Positions 8,036-17,205 of a stretch of DNA of 64,000 nucleotides are shown piece by piece (within the stretch, counting starts at the first letter, position 1; every line of letters begins with the position of its first letter). Source of the stretch: Azospirillum tabaci (GTDB taxonomy: Bacteria; Pseudomonadota; Alphaproteobacteria; Azospirillales; Azospirillaceae); the NCBI RefSeq assembly GCF_014596085.1, contig NZ_JACCJY010000001.1, positions 496,001 through 560,000 on the forward strand, given 5' to 3'. Made by a program: the position numbers and the translations under genes. A model generated the notes under the pieces. It was given only the letters and a program-made list of their open reading frames with translations, was not told the DNA's origin and did not search any database.

Positions 8036-8884
8036 TCAGCGCCGCAGGCCCTTGACAATCTCCAGATAGTCCGGCTCATCCGGCGTCAGCCGGCCGTGCC
8101 GGACGAGGAAGTCGATGACCACAAGGGGGACGTTGAACTTCCAGTCCGTCGTCTCGCGCACCGACTCCACGACGCGGTCGAGGGGCCACAGCTCGAACCG
8201 CTCGACCTCGCCATCGCTGTTCCGCGGGACGAAATCGGCGTCGAGTTCCAGGTCGTAGAGGAACAGGGTGTCCTGCTTCAGCCCGGCCTCCGTCTCCATG
8301 CGGTAGGTCACAGCCCCGACGGGAACGGCCCGGGACGCCAGGGTGGCGTCGATTCCGGCCTCCTCCTGCGCTTCCTTGACGAGATTCTCCGCCAGCGTCA
8401 GGCCGATGGGCTGGCCGCCGGCGATCAGGTTGTCGAGCTTGCCCGGCGCCACCTCGCGGTCGCGGGCGCGGCGCCCGACCCACAGCGAGAGGCCGCCGTC
8501 CGGCTGGCGGACGAAGCCGTTGACGTGCAGCCCATAGGCGGAGATGCCGAACTGGGCCACCGCCGCGCGGTCGATGCGCATCAGCGGCTCGGCCCCCCAG
8601 CTCGGCATGACCGGGTAGAACTCGCCGCGCAGGGCGGTGACCGCCCCCGTCTCGACGAGGAACTGGGCGGCGTGCGCCAGCACGGAAGACCGCGCCTCGA
8701 AATCGCGGACCTCCGGGACCAGCGTCACCCGATCGGCGGTGACGACGAAGCCCGGATCGACGCCGGGAAGCTGCTCGGCCAGCGCGTGGCGGACCCAGCC
8801 GAGGCGATGCCCTTCCAGCTCGAACGGACGGAAGCCGGAGAGGTCGTGCGCGTTGCACGCGCGGATGTGGTCGAGGAAGCTCAT
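8036..8884 (-). CDS. DUF4743/NUDIX hydrolase
   Basis: 282 residues. The N-terminal 120 match the DUF4743 domain found with NUDIX enzymes related to thiamine pyrophosphokinase-like Tnr3 proteins. The NUDIX box is seen as GGQPIGLTLAENLVKEAQEEAGI (split: G...E...KEAQEEAGI), where Lys replaces the usual Arg. It likely hydrolyses a nucleoside or thiamine-type diphosphate; the substrate is not known. The long Arg-rich extension upstream of ATG 8884 is just the reading of a GC repeat and was excluded. Converges on the hybrid kinase gene. Confidence 0.82.
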   Translation of the reverse strand: MSFLDHIRACNAHDLSGFRPFELEGHRLGWVRHALAEQLPGVDPGFVVTADRVTLVPEVRDFEARSSVLAHAAQFLVETGAVTALRGEFYPVMPSWGAEPLMRIDRAAVAQFGISAYGLHVNGFVRQPDGGLSLWVGRRARDREVAPGKLDNLIAGGQPIGLTLAENLVKEAQEEAGIDATLASRAVPVGAVTYRMETEAGLKQDTLFLYDLELDADFVPRNSDGEVERFELWPLDRVVESVRETTDWKFNVPLVVIDFLVRHGRLTPDEPDYLEIVKGLRR

Positions 8885-8973
8885 GTGACTCCGTGTAGCC
8901 GCAGCGCCCCCCGCCATGCAACCGTTCTTCCGTGAACCGTTCCCAACCAGCCCTTGGGCCAGCCGCTGGGCCA

Positions 8974-9012
8974 GCCGCCGGACCCGCCGCCGGACCCGCC
9001 GCCGGACCCGCC
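8974..9012. repeat. 12-bp tandem repeat (three copies)
   Basis: The unit gccgccggaccc is repeated three times just upstream of the response regulator and downstream-facing from the NUDIX start. It is intergenic once the correct start codons are used. A slippage-type repeat between divergent genes could alter promoter spacing. Confidence 0.75.
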
Positions 9013-9079
9013 CGTGGCGATTGCAAAGGGCGTCCTTGCGGCGTACACACACCGCCTATCGGACTCGGGGGACAGGTCG

Positions 9080-9469
9080 ATGCCGGCGGCGTTCGGGGAA
9101 TTTTCGGTTCTGGTGATCGAAGACGAGAGCTTCACCCGGATGGTGCTGGCGAAGATGCTGGCCACGCTGGGCTTCCGCTCCGTCCATCAGGCCGCCGACG
9201 GCGAGGCCGGGCTGGCCGCCGTGCAGGCGCATGGCCCCGATCTGGTCGTCTGCGACGTGGAAATGCAGCCGATGGACGGGTTGGGCTTCCTGAAGGCGTT
9301 GCGGGCCAGTCCCGATGCCCGTCACCGCGCGTTGCCGGTCGTCTTCATGACGAACCGCGCCGACCAGAGCCGCATGGACGAGGCCGCGGCCTTCGGTGCC
9401 GACACCTTCATCCTCAAGCCGGCCACGCCGGCGTCGCTCAAGGAAACGCTGGGCGCCAAGCTCGGCTGA
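9080..9469 (+). CDS. Single-domain response regulator (CheY-like)
   Basis: 129 residues, one receiver domain and nothing else. The acidic pocket is Glu14-Asp15, the phospho-acceptor is Asp59 in LVVCDVEMQPMDG, and the conserved Lys is in FILKPATP. Such stand-alone receivers act in phosphorelays or bind a target such as a flagellar motor. No kinase is directly adjacent; the nearest is the hybrid kinase on the far side of the NUDIX gene. Start chosen at ATG 9080 with GGGGGA upstream; the open frame upstream translates the Pro-rich tandem repeat and is not credible as protein. Confidence 0.88.
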   Translation: MPAAFGEFSVLVIEDESFTRMVLAKMLATLGFRSVHQAADGEAGLAAVQAHGPDLVVCDVEMQPMDGLGFLKALRASPDARHRALPVVFMTNRADQSRMDEAAAFGADTFILKPATPASLKETLGAKLG

Positions 9470-10285
9470 GGTCGCATGGCCAGCCAAGGCGGCCCCGCCG
9501 GTCACACTTTTTCCCCGACCTGTGGCAGGACTGCAAAAACGCGGCCAAGTGCTTGATTCCAGGCGCGTTCCGGAATCCTTGGGGTTTGTGCGCCGCAACG
9601 GCGACGGTGGCTCACCCAAATTCTGCCTTGTTGATCTGCTGTGATGAGGCTCACCATCCTTCTTTGGAAGGTGTGGACCGCGCCGATCGCCCATGCGTTA
9701 ATATCCGAAGGCAAGGCGGTGGTCTTGGACGTGGAAGTGTGTTGTTAAGAAATAGTCGGCACACTTATCGTTAACCGTAGCGCCTTAGTAGGTTAAGGCG
9801 CGTGGATGCACTGGAGGTCGATGGGTGATCGGCAAAGTCCAGCGAGTCCCCGACGAACGGCATCCGGGCCGCGTTCCGGAAGCCGGCTGGAAGTCTCAAC
9901 CCCATCGAACTTCGTTGCTTTTGCCGTCCTTTCCGCCGGTGCTTGCGCGCCGGATTTCCCGGACAACCCGGCCGCGTGGTCTATTACTGACGACCGGTGT
10001 GTCCGACCGGCCATCTTTTCAGGCTATCAAGGCTTTCGTGCTGGAAAGCTCTAGGTCGAGCATTACATTCAGTTTTGAAGCATTCGAGTTTAGCACTCCG
10101 AAGGGGGCGCTTCATTTGAACCGCAACTGGATAAAAGGTCTGGCTTTCGACGGTGAGCGGGGGTGCCGCGGGACCGTTGTGTCCGTGACGCCCCAGAGTT
10201 CGCACCTGCGGCAGGTGCCGCCCCCGCCGCCCGGGTCCCCCGGCGGCAGCCCCGACGCATCGGACTAAGAGACACGGAGAGCGGA
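9470..10285. other. 816-bp intergenic region before prkA
   Basis: No convincing gene. It contains an 8-bp perfect hairpin at 9780-9801 (GCGCCTTA...TAAGGCGC), a lower-GC tract around 9720-9790 and 10030-10140 that probably carries promoters, and two GC-rich hairpins at 10203-10219 and about 10229-10252 just before the prkA Shine-Dalgarno. The size suggests a long, regulated prkA leader. Confidence 0.5.
10203..10252 (+). promoter_or_regulatory. Two adjacent hairpins in the prkA leader
   Basis: GCACCTG-CGG-CAGGTGC (10203-10219) is a perfect short stem; it is followed by gccgcccggg pairing with ccccggcggc with one mismatch. They end about 30 nt before the prkA start codon and could influence translation or early termination. 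Purely sequence-based. Confidence 0.4.
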
Positions 10286-12232
10286 ATGTTCCCGGCCGAC
10301 GAACTGTTCACGCGCTACACACAGTCCTACGAGGGGCGCCGTGAGGTTGAGATGAGCCTCACGGAATACCTCCAGGAATGCCGCGACGACCCGATGATGT
10401 ATGCCTCCGCTCCGGAGCGCATCCTCGCCGCCATCGGCGAACCGGAAGTCGTCGACACCGCCAAGGACCCGCGCCTTGGCCGAATCTTCATGAACCGGAC
10501 GATCAAGATCTATCCGGCCTTCGCCGACTTCTACGGCATGGAGGAAACGATCGAGCGGATCGTCGGCTTCTTCCGCCACGCCGCCCAGGGTCTGGAGGAG
10601 CGCAAGCAGATCCTCTACCTGCTGGGCCCGGTGGGCGGCGGCAAGTCGTCGCTGGCGGAGCGGCTGAAGTCGCTGATGGAGAAATGCCCGGTCTATGTTC
10701 TGAAGGCCGGCAAGGAGGTCAGCCCGGTCTTCGAAAGCCCGCTCGGCCTCTTCAACCCGGACGAGATGGGCGACCTGCTGGAGGAGCGCTACGGCATCCC
10801 GCGCCGCCGCCTGACCGGCCTGATGAGCCCCTGGGCGGTGAAGCGGCTGGATGAGTTCGGCGGCGACATCTCGCGCTTCCGCGTCGTCAAGCTGCACCCC
10901 AGCAAGCTGCGCCAGATCTGCGTCACCAAGACGGAGCCGGGCGACGAGAACAACCAGGACATTTCCTCGCTGGTCGGCAAGGTCGACATCCGCAAGCTGG
11001 AGATGTACAGCCAGAACGATCCCGACGCCTACAGCTTCTCCGGCGGCCTGAACCGGGCCAGCCAGGGCCTGCTGGAATTCGTCGAGATGTTCAAGGCTCC
11101 CATCAAGATGCTGCACCCGCTGCTGACGGCGACCCAGGAGGGCAATTACGTCGGCTCGGAGAACATCGGCGCCATCCCGTTCCAGGGCATCATCCTCGCC
11201 CACTCGAACGAGGCGGAGTGGCAGTCCTTCAAGAACAACAAGAACAACGAAGCCTTCATCGACCGCATCTGCGTCATCAAGGTCCCCTACTGCCTGCGCG
11301 TGCAGGAGGAGCAGCGGATCTACGACAAGCTGGTCAAGGGCTCCGACCTCGCGACCGCGCCCTGCGCGCCGTCGACCCTGGAGATGCTGGCGAAGTTCTC
11401 GGTGCTGTCGCGCATGCGCGACCATCCGAACTCCAGCCTCTACTCCAAGATGCGCGTCTATGACGGCGAGAGCATGAAGGAGACCGACCCCAAGGCCAAG
11501 TCCATGCAGGAATACCGCGACCAGGCGGGCGTGGACGAGGGCATGGACGGCATCTCCACCCGCTTCGCCTTCAAGGTTCTGGCCGCGACCTTCAACTACG
11601 ACTCGAACGAGATCTCGGCCGATCCCGTCCATCTGATGTACATCCTGGAGCAATCGATCAAGCGGGAGCAGTTCCCCGACGACACCGAGAAGAAGTACAT
11701 CGAGTTCATCAAGGCCGAACTGGCGCCGCGCTACGCGGAGTTCATCGGGAACGAGATCCAGAAGGCGTATCTGGAATCCTACAGCGACTACGGGCAGAAC
11801 CTGTTCGACCGCTATGTGGATTACGCCGACGCGTGGATCGAGGACCAGGACTTCAAGGACCCGGACACCGGCCAGTTGATGAACCGCGAGCTTCTGAACC
11901 AGGAGCTGACCAAGATCGAGAAGCCCGCCGGGATCGCCAACCCGAAGGACTTCCGCAACGAGGTCGTCAAGTTCGCGCTGCGCGCGCGGGCGGCGAACGC
12001 CGGGCGCAACCCCTCCTGGACGTCCTACGAGAAAATCCGTGAGGTGATCGAGAAACGCATGTTCTCCCAGGTGGAGGATCTGCTTCCGGTCATCAGCTTC
12101 GGGTCCAAGAAGGACGGCGAGACCGAGAAGAAGCACAACGAGTTCGTGTCGCGCATGATGTCGCGCGGCTACACCGAGCGGCAGGTCCGCCGGTTGGTCG
12201 AGTGGTACATGCGCGTGAAGCAGGCCGGCTGA
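10286..12232 (+). CDS. prkA: PrkA-family serine protein kinase / AAA+ protein (YeaG)
   Basis: 648 residues, equal to the E. coli YeaG family. The N-terminal AAA+ part has a Walker A motif GPVGGGKSS at about 114-122 and the C-terminal part carries the PrkA domain. Known relatives are serine protein kinases active in nutrient and nitrogen stress and sporulation; the AAA+ module may also give ATPase or protease activity. First gene of a prkA-yeaH-spoVR block that is conserved across proteobacteria. Start ATG 10286 with GGAGAGCGGA upstream; the frame is open upstream but the longer reading is Pro/Arg junk over the leader hairpins. Confidence 0.94.
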   Translation: MFPADELFTRYTQSYEGRREVEMSLTEYLQECRDDPMMYASAPERILAAIGEPEVVDTAKDPRLGRIFMNRTIKIYPAFADFYGMEETIERIVGFFRHAAQGLEERKQILYLLGPVGGGKSSLAERLKSLMEKCPVYVLKAGKEVSPVFESPLGLFNPDEMGDLLEERYGIPRRRLTGLMSPWAVKRLDEFGGDISRFRVVKLHPSKLRQICVTKTEPGDENNQDISSLVGKVDIRKLEMYSQNDPDAYSFSGGLNRASQGLLEFVEMFKAPIKMLHPLLTATQEGNYVGSENIGAIPFQGIILAHSNEAEWQSFKNNKNNEAFIDRICVIKVPYCLRVQEEQRIYDKLVKGSDLATAPCAPSTLEMLAKFSVLSRMRDHPNSSLYSKMRVYDGESMKETDPKAKSMQEYRDQAGVDEGMDGISTRFAFKVLAATFNYDSNEISADPVHLMYILEQSIKREQFPDDTEKKYIEFIKAELAPRYAEFIGNEIQKAYLESYSDYGQNLFDRYVDYADAWIEDQDFKDPDTGQLMNRELLNQELTKIEKPAGIANPKDFRNEVVKFALRARAANAGRNPSWTSYEKIREVIEKRMFSQVEDLLPVISFGSKKDGETEKKHNEFVSRMMSRGYTERQVRRLVEWYMRVKQAG

Positions 12233-12282
12233 CGGCCCGCTTCGCCACACGAGCGTGAACGGGTAGGAGGGGCTCCCCCTTG

Positions 12283-13575
12283 ATGAACATCATCGACCGT
12301 CGCCTGAATCCGCAAGGCAAGAGCCTGGCCAACCGCCAGCGTTTCCTGCGCCGTGCCAAGGAGCAGGTGGTGAAGGCGGTGCGGGATGCCTCCGGCAAAC
12401 GCGGCATCCAGGACATCGAAAACGGCGAGAAGGTGACCATCTCGACCGGCGGCGTGCGGGAGCCCTCCTTCCACCGCTCCGGGGCCGGCGGCGTGCGCGA
12501 CTACGTCGTGCCGGGCAACAAGGAGTATGTGGAAGGGGACACCATCGCACGGCCGGAGAGCGGTGGCGGCCGCGGCGGAAACGAAGGCAGTCCGGACGGG
12601 GAGGGCGACGACGATTTCCGCTTCGTCCTGTCCCGCGAGGAGTTCCTGGACATCTTCCTGGAGGACCTGGAACTTCCCGACCTCGTCAAGCAGAAGGTCA
12701 AGCAGACGGAGTCGCACTCGCTGACGCGGGCGGGCTATTCGGTGACCGGCTCGCCGGCCAACCTGAACCTCGTCCGCACCATGCGGAACAGCCTCAGCCG
12801 GCGCATCGCGCTGAAGCGCCCCAAGCCGGCGGAGATGCTGGAACTGGAGGAGCTTCTGCGCCAGGCGGAGGACCGCGGCGAGGATCCCGAGAAGCTGCGG
12901 GAGATGCGCGACCAGTTGGAGCGGCACTATCTCCGCTCCAAGCGCATTCCCTTCATCGACCCGATCGACGTCCGCTACAACCGGTTCGAGACGGTGCCGA
13001 AGCCCATCGCGCAGGCGGTCATGTTCTGCCTGATGGACGTCTCCGGCTCCATGACCGAGCACATGAAGGACCTCGCCAAGCGCTTCTTCATGCTGCTCTA
13101 CCTGTTCCTGAAGCGGCGCTACCGGTCGGTCGACATCGTCTTCATCCGCCACACCCACGAGGCCAAGGAGGTGGACGAGGACACGTTCTTCTACTCCACC
13201 GAGACCGGCGGCACCGTGGTCTCCACGGCGTTGGAGGAGATGCAGCGCATCGTCAAGGAGCGCTATCCGGAGAACGAGTGGAACATCTACGCCGCCCAGG
13301 CGTCGGACGGCGATAACATGTCGTCGGACAACGCGCGGTCGGCGGGTCTGCTGCGGGACGGCATCCTGCCGCTGTGCCAGTACTTCGCCTACATCGAGGT
13401 GGCGGCGGAGCACAACATGGGCCTCTCGGCGCTGGGCCGCGAGACGGAGCTGTGGCGGACCTACAAGACGGTCCAGGGGCCGGACCTGCCGATCGCCATG
13501 CGCCGCGTCCGCTCCCGCCGGGAGATCTTTCCGGTCTTCCGCGACCTGTTCGCCCGCGAGAAGGCGGGGGCGTAG
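12283..13575 (+). CDS. YeaH/YhbH family protein (DUF444) with vWA domain
   Basis: 430 residues. The N-terminus is basic (NIIDRRLNPQGKSLANRQRF), then a Gly-rich linker, and a C-terminal von Willebrand A-type domain whose MIDAS motif reads LMDVSGSMTEHMKD (DxSxS) near residue 250, so it should bind a divalent metal. The family always accompanies PrkA and SpoVR and is needed for the same stress responses; a direct biochemical activity has not been set out. Start at ATG 12283 with GTAGGAGGG upstream; the preceding TTG is in frame. It follows prkA by 50 bp. Confidence 0.92.
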   Translation: MNIIDRRLNPQGKSLANRQRFLRRAKEQVVKAVRDASGKRGIQDIENGEKVTISTGGVREPSFHRSGAGGVRDYVVPGNKEYVEGDTIARPESGGGRGGNEGSPDGEGDDDFRFVLSREEFLDIFLEDLELPDLVKQKVKQTESHSLTRAGYSVTGSPANLNLVRTMRNSLSRRIALKRPKPAEMLELEELLRQAEDRGEDPEKLREMRDQLERHYLRSKRIPFIDPIDVRYNRFETVPKPIAQAVMFCLMDVSGSMTEHMKDLAKRFFMLLYLFLKRRYRSVDIVFIRHTHEAKEVDEDTFFYSTETGGTVVSTALEEMQRIVKERYPENEWNIYAAQASDGDNMSSDNARSAGLLRDGILPLCQYFAYIEVAAEHNMGLSALGRETELWRTYKTVQGPDLPIAMRRVRSRREIFPVFRDLFAREKAGA

Positions 13576-13581
13576 CCGTCC

Positions 13582-13637
13582 TTTCCCCCTCCCCTGCGAC
13601 GCGGGGGAGGAGGGTCGGGGTGGGGGCGAGACCCGCC
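13582..13637. repeat. GC-rich intergenic repeat, copy A
   Basis: Minus-strand reading gives GCCCCCACCCCGACCCTCC followed by CCCCGC...GCAGGGGAGGG, a hairpin-forming unit shared with 15282-15320 and 15344-15386. Sits between yeaH and spoVR. Confidence 0.75.
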
Positions 13638-13699
13638 ACCGCGAGGCCGCACCAAAGAATCGGGGCCAACACCCCGCAGAGTTTGAGAGGATGTGAGGC

Positions 13700-15256
13700 A
13701 TGACCGCTGTGATCGACAAGCCCGACAGCCTGCTCTACGACGGGGCGGACTGGGATTACGACAAGATCAAGCGCGTCTACGACGCCATCGAGGACATCGC
13801 CCTGAAGGACATGGGCCTCAACGTCTATCCCAACCAGATCGAGGTCATCACCGCCGAGCAGATGCTCGACGCCTATTCGTCCATCGGCATGCCGCTGATG
13901 TACAAGCACTGGTCCTTCGGCAAGCATTTCGCCCGCGACGAGATGCTCTACCGCAAAGGCTACCGCGGCCTCGCCTACGAGATCGTCATCAATTCCAGCC
14001 CCTGCATCAGCTACATCATGGAAGAAAACACCATGACGATGCAGACGCTGGTGATCGCCCACGCCGCCTTCGGCCACAACCACTTCTTCAAGAACAACCA
14101 GCTTTTCCAGCAGTGGACGGACGCCGAGGGCATTCTCGACTATCTGGAATTCGCCAAGTCCTACATTGCCCAGTGCGAGGACCGCTACGGCCACCACGCG
14201 GTGGAGCGGGTGCTCGACGCCGCCCACGCGCTGATGAACCAGGGCGTGCACAAGTACCCGAAGAAGCGCAGCCTCGACCTGCGGCTGGAGCAGAAGCGCG
14301 AGCGGGAGCGGCAGGAGTACCAGGAGCAGACCTTCAACGACCTGTGGCGCACCGTGCCGAAGGTCGCCATCGGCGGCAACCGCCCGTCCAAGTCGGTGTC
14401 GGAACGCAAGAAGCTGCTCGGCCTGCCGGAAGAGAACCTGCTCTATTTCCTGGAGAAGAAGGCGCCGCGGCTGGAGCATTGGCAGCGCGAGATCCTGCGC
14501 ATCGTCCGTCACATGGCCCAGTATTTCTATCCGCAAAAGCAGACCAAGCTGATGAACGAGGGGTGTGCGACCTACACCCACTACACCATCCTGAACGAGA
14601 TGCACCGGCGGGGGATGATCAGCGAAGGCGCGATGCTGGAATTCCTGCATTCGCACACCTCGGTGGTGTTCCAGCCGGAATTCGACGACCAGCGCTTCTC
14701 GGGCATCAACCCCTACGCGCTGGGCTTCGCGATGATGCAGGACATCCAGCGCATCGCCGAGAACCCGACCGACGAGGACCGCTACTGGTTCCCCGACCTC
14801 GCCGGGCGGGGCGACGGCATGGGTGCGCTGCGCGACGCCTGGGCCAACTTCCGCGACGAGAGCTTCGTCCTCCAGTATCTCAGCCCGCACCTGATGCGGA
14901 AGTTCAAGATGTTCAGCGTGCGCGACGACGCGGAAGACCCCTATCTGCTGGTCGAGAACATCCACAACGAGCGCGGCTACCGCGGCATCCGCAAGCTGTT
15001 GGCGCGGCAGTACGATCTGGGCTTCCTGGAGCCGGACATCCAGATCGTCGACGTCGATCTGGCCGGCGACCGCAAGCTGATCCTGCACCACCGCGTGACC
15101 AACGGCGTGTTGCTGGACGAAAGCGACGCCAAGGCGGTGCTGCGACACATCGCCAACCTGTGGGGTTACGAGGTCCAGCTCGTCGAGGTGTCGGCCCTGT
15201 CCGACGCCATCCTGAAGGAGCACGCCGTCACCGCGCCCAGCGGCATCGGGGGGTGA
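13700..15256 (+). CDS. spoVR: SpoVR family protein
   Basis: 518 residues, matching the E. coli YcgB/B. subtilis SpoVR family length. Conserved blocks are easy to see: WSFGKHFARDE, EIVINSSPCISYIMEEN, HAAFGHNHFFKNN, MNEGCATYTHY and NPYALGF. It acts in the same stress or sporulation-related pathway as PrkA and YeaH; the molecular function is not known, though the conserved His/Glu/Cys residues suggest a metal site. Third gene of the cluster, separated from yeaH by a GC-rich repeat, so read-through from prkA may be partial. Confidence 0.94.
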   Translation: MTAVIDKPDSLLYDGADWDYDKIKRVYDAIEDIALKDMGLNVYPNQIEVITAEQMLDAYSSIGMPLMYKHWSFGKHFARDEMLYRKGYRGLAYEIVINSSPCISYIMEENTMTMQTLVIAHAAFGHNHFFKNNQLFQQWTDAEGILDYLEFAKSYIAQCEDRYGHHAVERVLDAAHALMNQGVHKYPKKRSLDLRLEQKRERERQEYQEQTFNDLWRTVPKVAIGGNRPSKSVSERKKLLGLPEENLLYFLEKKAPRLEHWQREILRIVRHMAQYFYPQKQTKLMNEGCATYTHYTILNEMHRRGMISEGAMLEFLHSHTSVVFQPEFDDQRFSGINPYALGFAMMQDIQRIAENPTDEDRYWFPDLAGRGDGMGALRDAWANFRDESFVLQYLSPHLMRKFKMFSVRDDAEDPYLLVENIHNERGYRGIRKLLARQYDLGFLEPDIQIVDVDLAGDRKLILHHRVTNGVLLDESDAKAVLRHIANLWGYEVQLVEVSALSDAILKEHAVTAPSGIGG

Positions 15257-15281
15257 TGGGGCAGGGTGGGGCTGCGTGTTT

Positions 15282-15386
15282 GCCCCCACCCCGGCCCTCC
15301 CCCGCTTTCGCAGGGGAGGGAGATTTTAGCGAAGTTGCGGCAGTCCCCTCCCCTGCGAGAGCGGGGGAGGGTCAGGGTGGGGGCGA
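15282..15386. repeat. Inverted pair of the GC-rich intergenic repeat (copies B1, B2)
   Basis: B1 (15282-15320) and B2 (15344-15386, opposite orientation) share CCCCCACCC-G-CCCTCCCCCGCT and then TCGCAGGGGAGGG. Together they can fold into one large cruciform between spoVR and the cyclase. The B2 copy reaches into the cyclase coding sequence and provides its last codons and TGA. Confidence 0.8.
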
Positions 15387-16613
15387 CGCCTCCGGGTCGA
15401 GCGTGTACAGCTCCTGCGGGCGGCCCACGCCGCGCAGCAGGTAGCGCCCGACCGAGATCAGCCGCTGCCGGCATTCCGGAGCGGATTCGGTGAAGGCGGA
15501 GGACAGCAGGATGTCCTGGTCGAGCGACCGGCACATGGCGGCGATGCGGCTGGCCTCGTTCACCGCGGGGCCGACCACGGTGAAGTCCAGCCGATCCACC
15601 CCGCCGATGTTGCCGTAGAACACCTTCCCCTGGTGCAGCCCGAGATAGAAGCGCGTCACCGGCAGCCCGGCGGCGGAGCGACGGGCGTTCAGCTCCTTGC
15701 AGCGCTCCCGCGCCTCCTCCGCCGCATCGAGGGCGGCGCGGCAGGCGTCCTCGGCGCTGGAGCGGTCGAAGACGGCCAGGATGCCGTCACCGATGAACTT
15801 CAGCACCTGCCCGCGGTGCCGGTGGATGGCCGTCACCACCAGCTCCGCATAGTCGTTCAGCAGCGGCAGGATGGTTTCCGGGGCGGCCGTGTCGGTGATG
15901 CGGGTGAAGCCCTGGAGGTCGCTGAACCACAGCACGGCGTCCAGCTCCTCCGCCACGCCGCGGCGGATGTGGCCGCGCAGCACCCGGTGGCCGGCGTCCC
16001 GCCCCAGATAGGTCTCGGCCAGCGTGTTGGCGATGTGCGCCATGGCGTGGCCGCGCAGCGCCAGCGCTAGGCTGCCGGTGAGGGTGAGCAGGGCGTCCCG
16101 CTGGGCGTCGCTGAAGCCGTCCGGGTGGTGCGACACCCAGGAGGAGAAGATGCAGTCCAGCTCCCCGATGGCGGCGCGGGGGCCGAGGCGGTTGACGATG
16201 GCCATGTAGTCGGTGGCGCCCTGCGCCCGCAGCTCGTCCACGATCGGGAACTCGCCGCCCTCCGTGCCGTCGGTCAGCCGCAGGCGCAGCATCGTCTCGC
16301 CGGAGGTGTAGAGCCGGTGAAAGGGGCTGCGCAGCCATTTCTCGTCGATGTCGGGATCGCTGCCGTCGCCGCCATACTCGGTCTGGCGCACCTCGGCGGC
16401 GTTGCGCCCGGTGCTGTCCCAGGTGACAACATGGCCGGCGATGGTCGGGTGCAGCGTGTCCGCCCCGACCACCGTCCGGGTCAGCGGCACGCCTGCCGCG
16501 ACCAGCCGTTCGCAGAAGCCGCCGATGAGGTCCGTCTCCGGCACCCCCCGCAGCCCGGCCTCCGCGATCCAGCGGCTGAGGTCGACAATCCCTTGCGCAT
16601 CCATGCCCGCCAT
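15372..16613 (-). CDS. Class III adenylate/guanylate cyclase domain protein
   Basis: 413 residues. The C-terminal 190 form a class III cyclase catalytic domain: LWFSDLQGFTRI holds the first metal-binding Asp, FIGDGILAVF the second, and VGPAVNEASRI the transition-state Asn/Arg pair, so it should be active. The N-terminal 200 residues resemble the sensor part of alphaproteobacterial cyclases with no membrane segment (HPTIAGHVVTWD, HRLYTSGE). Product (cAMP or cGMP) cannot be told from what I see. The C-terminus SPPP-stop is coded by an intergenic repeat. Start at 16613 or 16604. Confidence 0.88.
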   Translation of the reverse strand: MAGMDAQGIVDLSRWIAEAGLRGVPETDLIGGFCERLVAAGVPLTRTVVGADTLHPTIAGHVVTWDSTGRNAAEVRQTEYGGDGSDPDIDEKWLRSPFHRLYTSGETMLRLRLTDGTEGGEFPIVDELRAQGATDYMAIVNRLGPRAAIGELDCIFSSWVSHHPDGFSDAQRDALLTLTGSLALALRGHAMAHIANTLAETYLGRDAGHRVLRGHIRRGVAEELDAVLWFSDLQGFTRITDTAAPETILPLLNDYAELVVTAIHRHRGQVLKFIGDGILAVFDRSSAEDACRAALDAAEEARERCKELNARRSAAGLPVTRFYLGLHQGKVFYGNIGGVDRLDFTVVGPAVNEASRIAAMCRSLDQDILLSSAFTESAPECRQRLISVGRYLLRGVGRPQELYTLDPEASPPP

Positions 16614-16660
16614 CCTGCCACAGGTCGCCTTGTCCGAGAACCTTGTCCGGGAACGGAGGA

Positions 16661-17188
16661 TCAGCGGCGGGACAGGGCGTCCGCGATGAAGGCCGTGACC
16701 GTTCCGAAGTCGCCGGTTGTCCGCAATTCGGCGGGCATGGCCCGAAAGTCAAGCTCCGGTCCGAAACCGATCATCGGCTTTCCGAAGCGCAGGGCGAGCC
16801 GCACCTCGTCCAAGGTCCCGTGGCGGCCCGGCAGGACGACGATCACGTCGCTGGTCAGGATGTTGACGTGGTTGCGGCTCAGCTCAGTCGGCGGCGCGCC
16901 GGCCGGCTTGCGCGCGAAGGGCGTCAGGATGGGCAGGTCGATGTAGGGGTTCGGATAGCCAGGCAGGGGCGCATGGCCGCGGATCGGGTCGGGCTCGGAC
17001 GGTAGGATGCCGATGGAGCGGCCCCGGCGTCCCGGCGTGCCGTGGAAGGCTCGCGCGGCCGACCGCATCACCCCGCCGCCGCCGCCGGTCAGCAGGTCGT
17101 GCCCGGCCCCGGCGATCCACGCGCCGAGCGGCTCGGCGTAGTCCGCCCACTCCTCCTGTCCCGACCCCATCACCCCGATGATCGCCAT
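16661..17188 (-). CDS. LOG/SLOG-type Rossmann protein (TIGR00725-like)
   Basis: 175 residues. GVMGSG at the N-terminus, LLTGGGGGVMRSAARAF and VVLPGRHGTLDEV are the nucleotide-binding motifs of the LOG/MoCo-carrier-like superfamily; the PGGxGTxxE signature of true cytokinin-activating LOG enzymes is altered here to PGRHGTLDE. Members bind molybdenum cofactor or nucleotides, and the exact ligand is not certain. It starts 17 bp after the hrpB stop, so the two form an operon. Confidence 0.78.
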   Translation of the reverse strand: MAIIGVMGSGQEEWADYAEPLGAWIAGAGHDLLTGGGGGVMRSAARAFHGTPGRRGRSIGILPSEPDPIRGHAPLPGYPNPYIDLPILTPFARKPAGAPPTELSRNHVNILTSDVIVVLPGRHGTLDEVRLALRFGKPMIGFGPELDFRAMPAELRTTGDFGTVTAFIADALSRR

Positions 17189-17205
17189 GTCCTTCCGCCT
17201 TTCCG

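Noticed and set aside
8036..9052. Arg-rich 56-residue extension of the NUDIX protein
   Set aside because: Reads the 12-bp repeat; family starts at MSFLDHI.
8954..9079. Pro-rich N-terminal extension (PPDPPPDPP) of the response regulator
   Set aside because: It only translates a 12-bp tandem repeat; ATG 9080 has the Shine-Dalgarno and matches receiver length.
10265..12250. 661-codon open frame antisense to prkA
   Set aside because: Composition is that of a GC-rich reverse-frame shadow; prkA on the other strand is a full family member.
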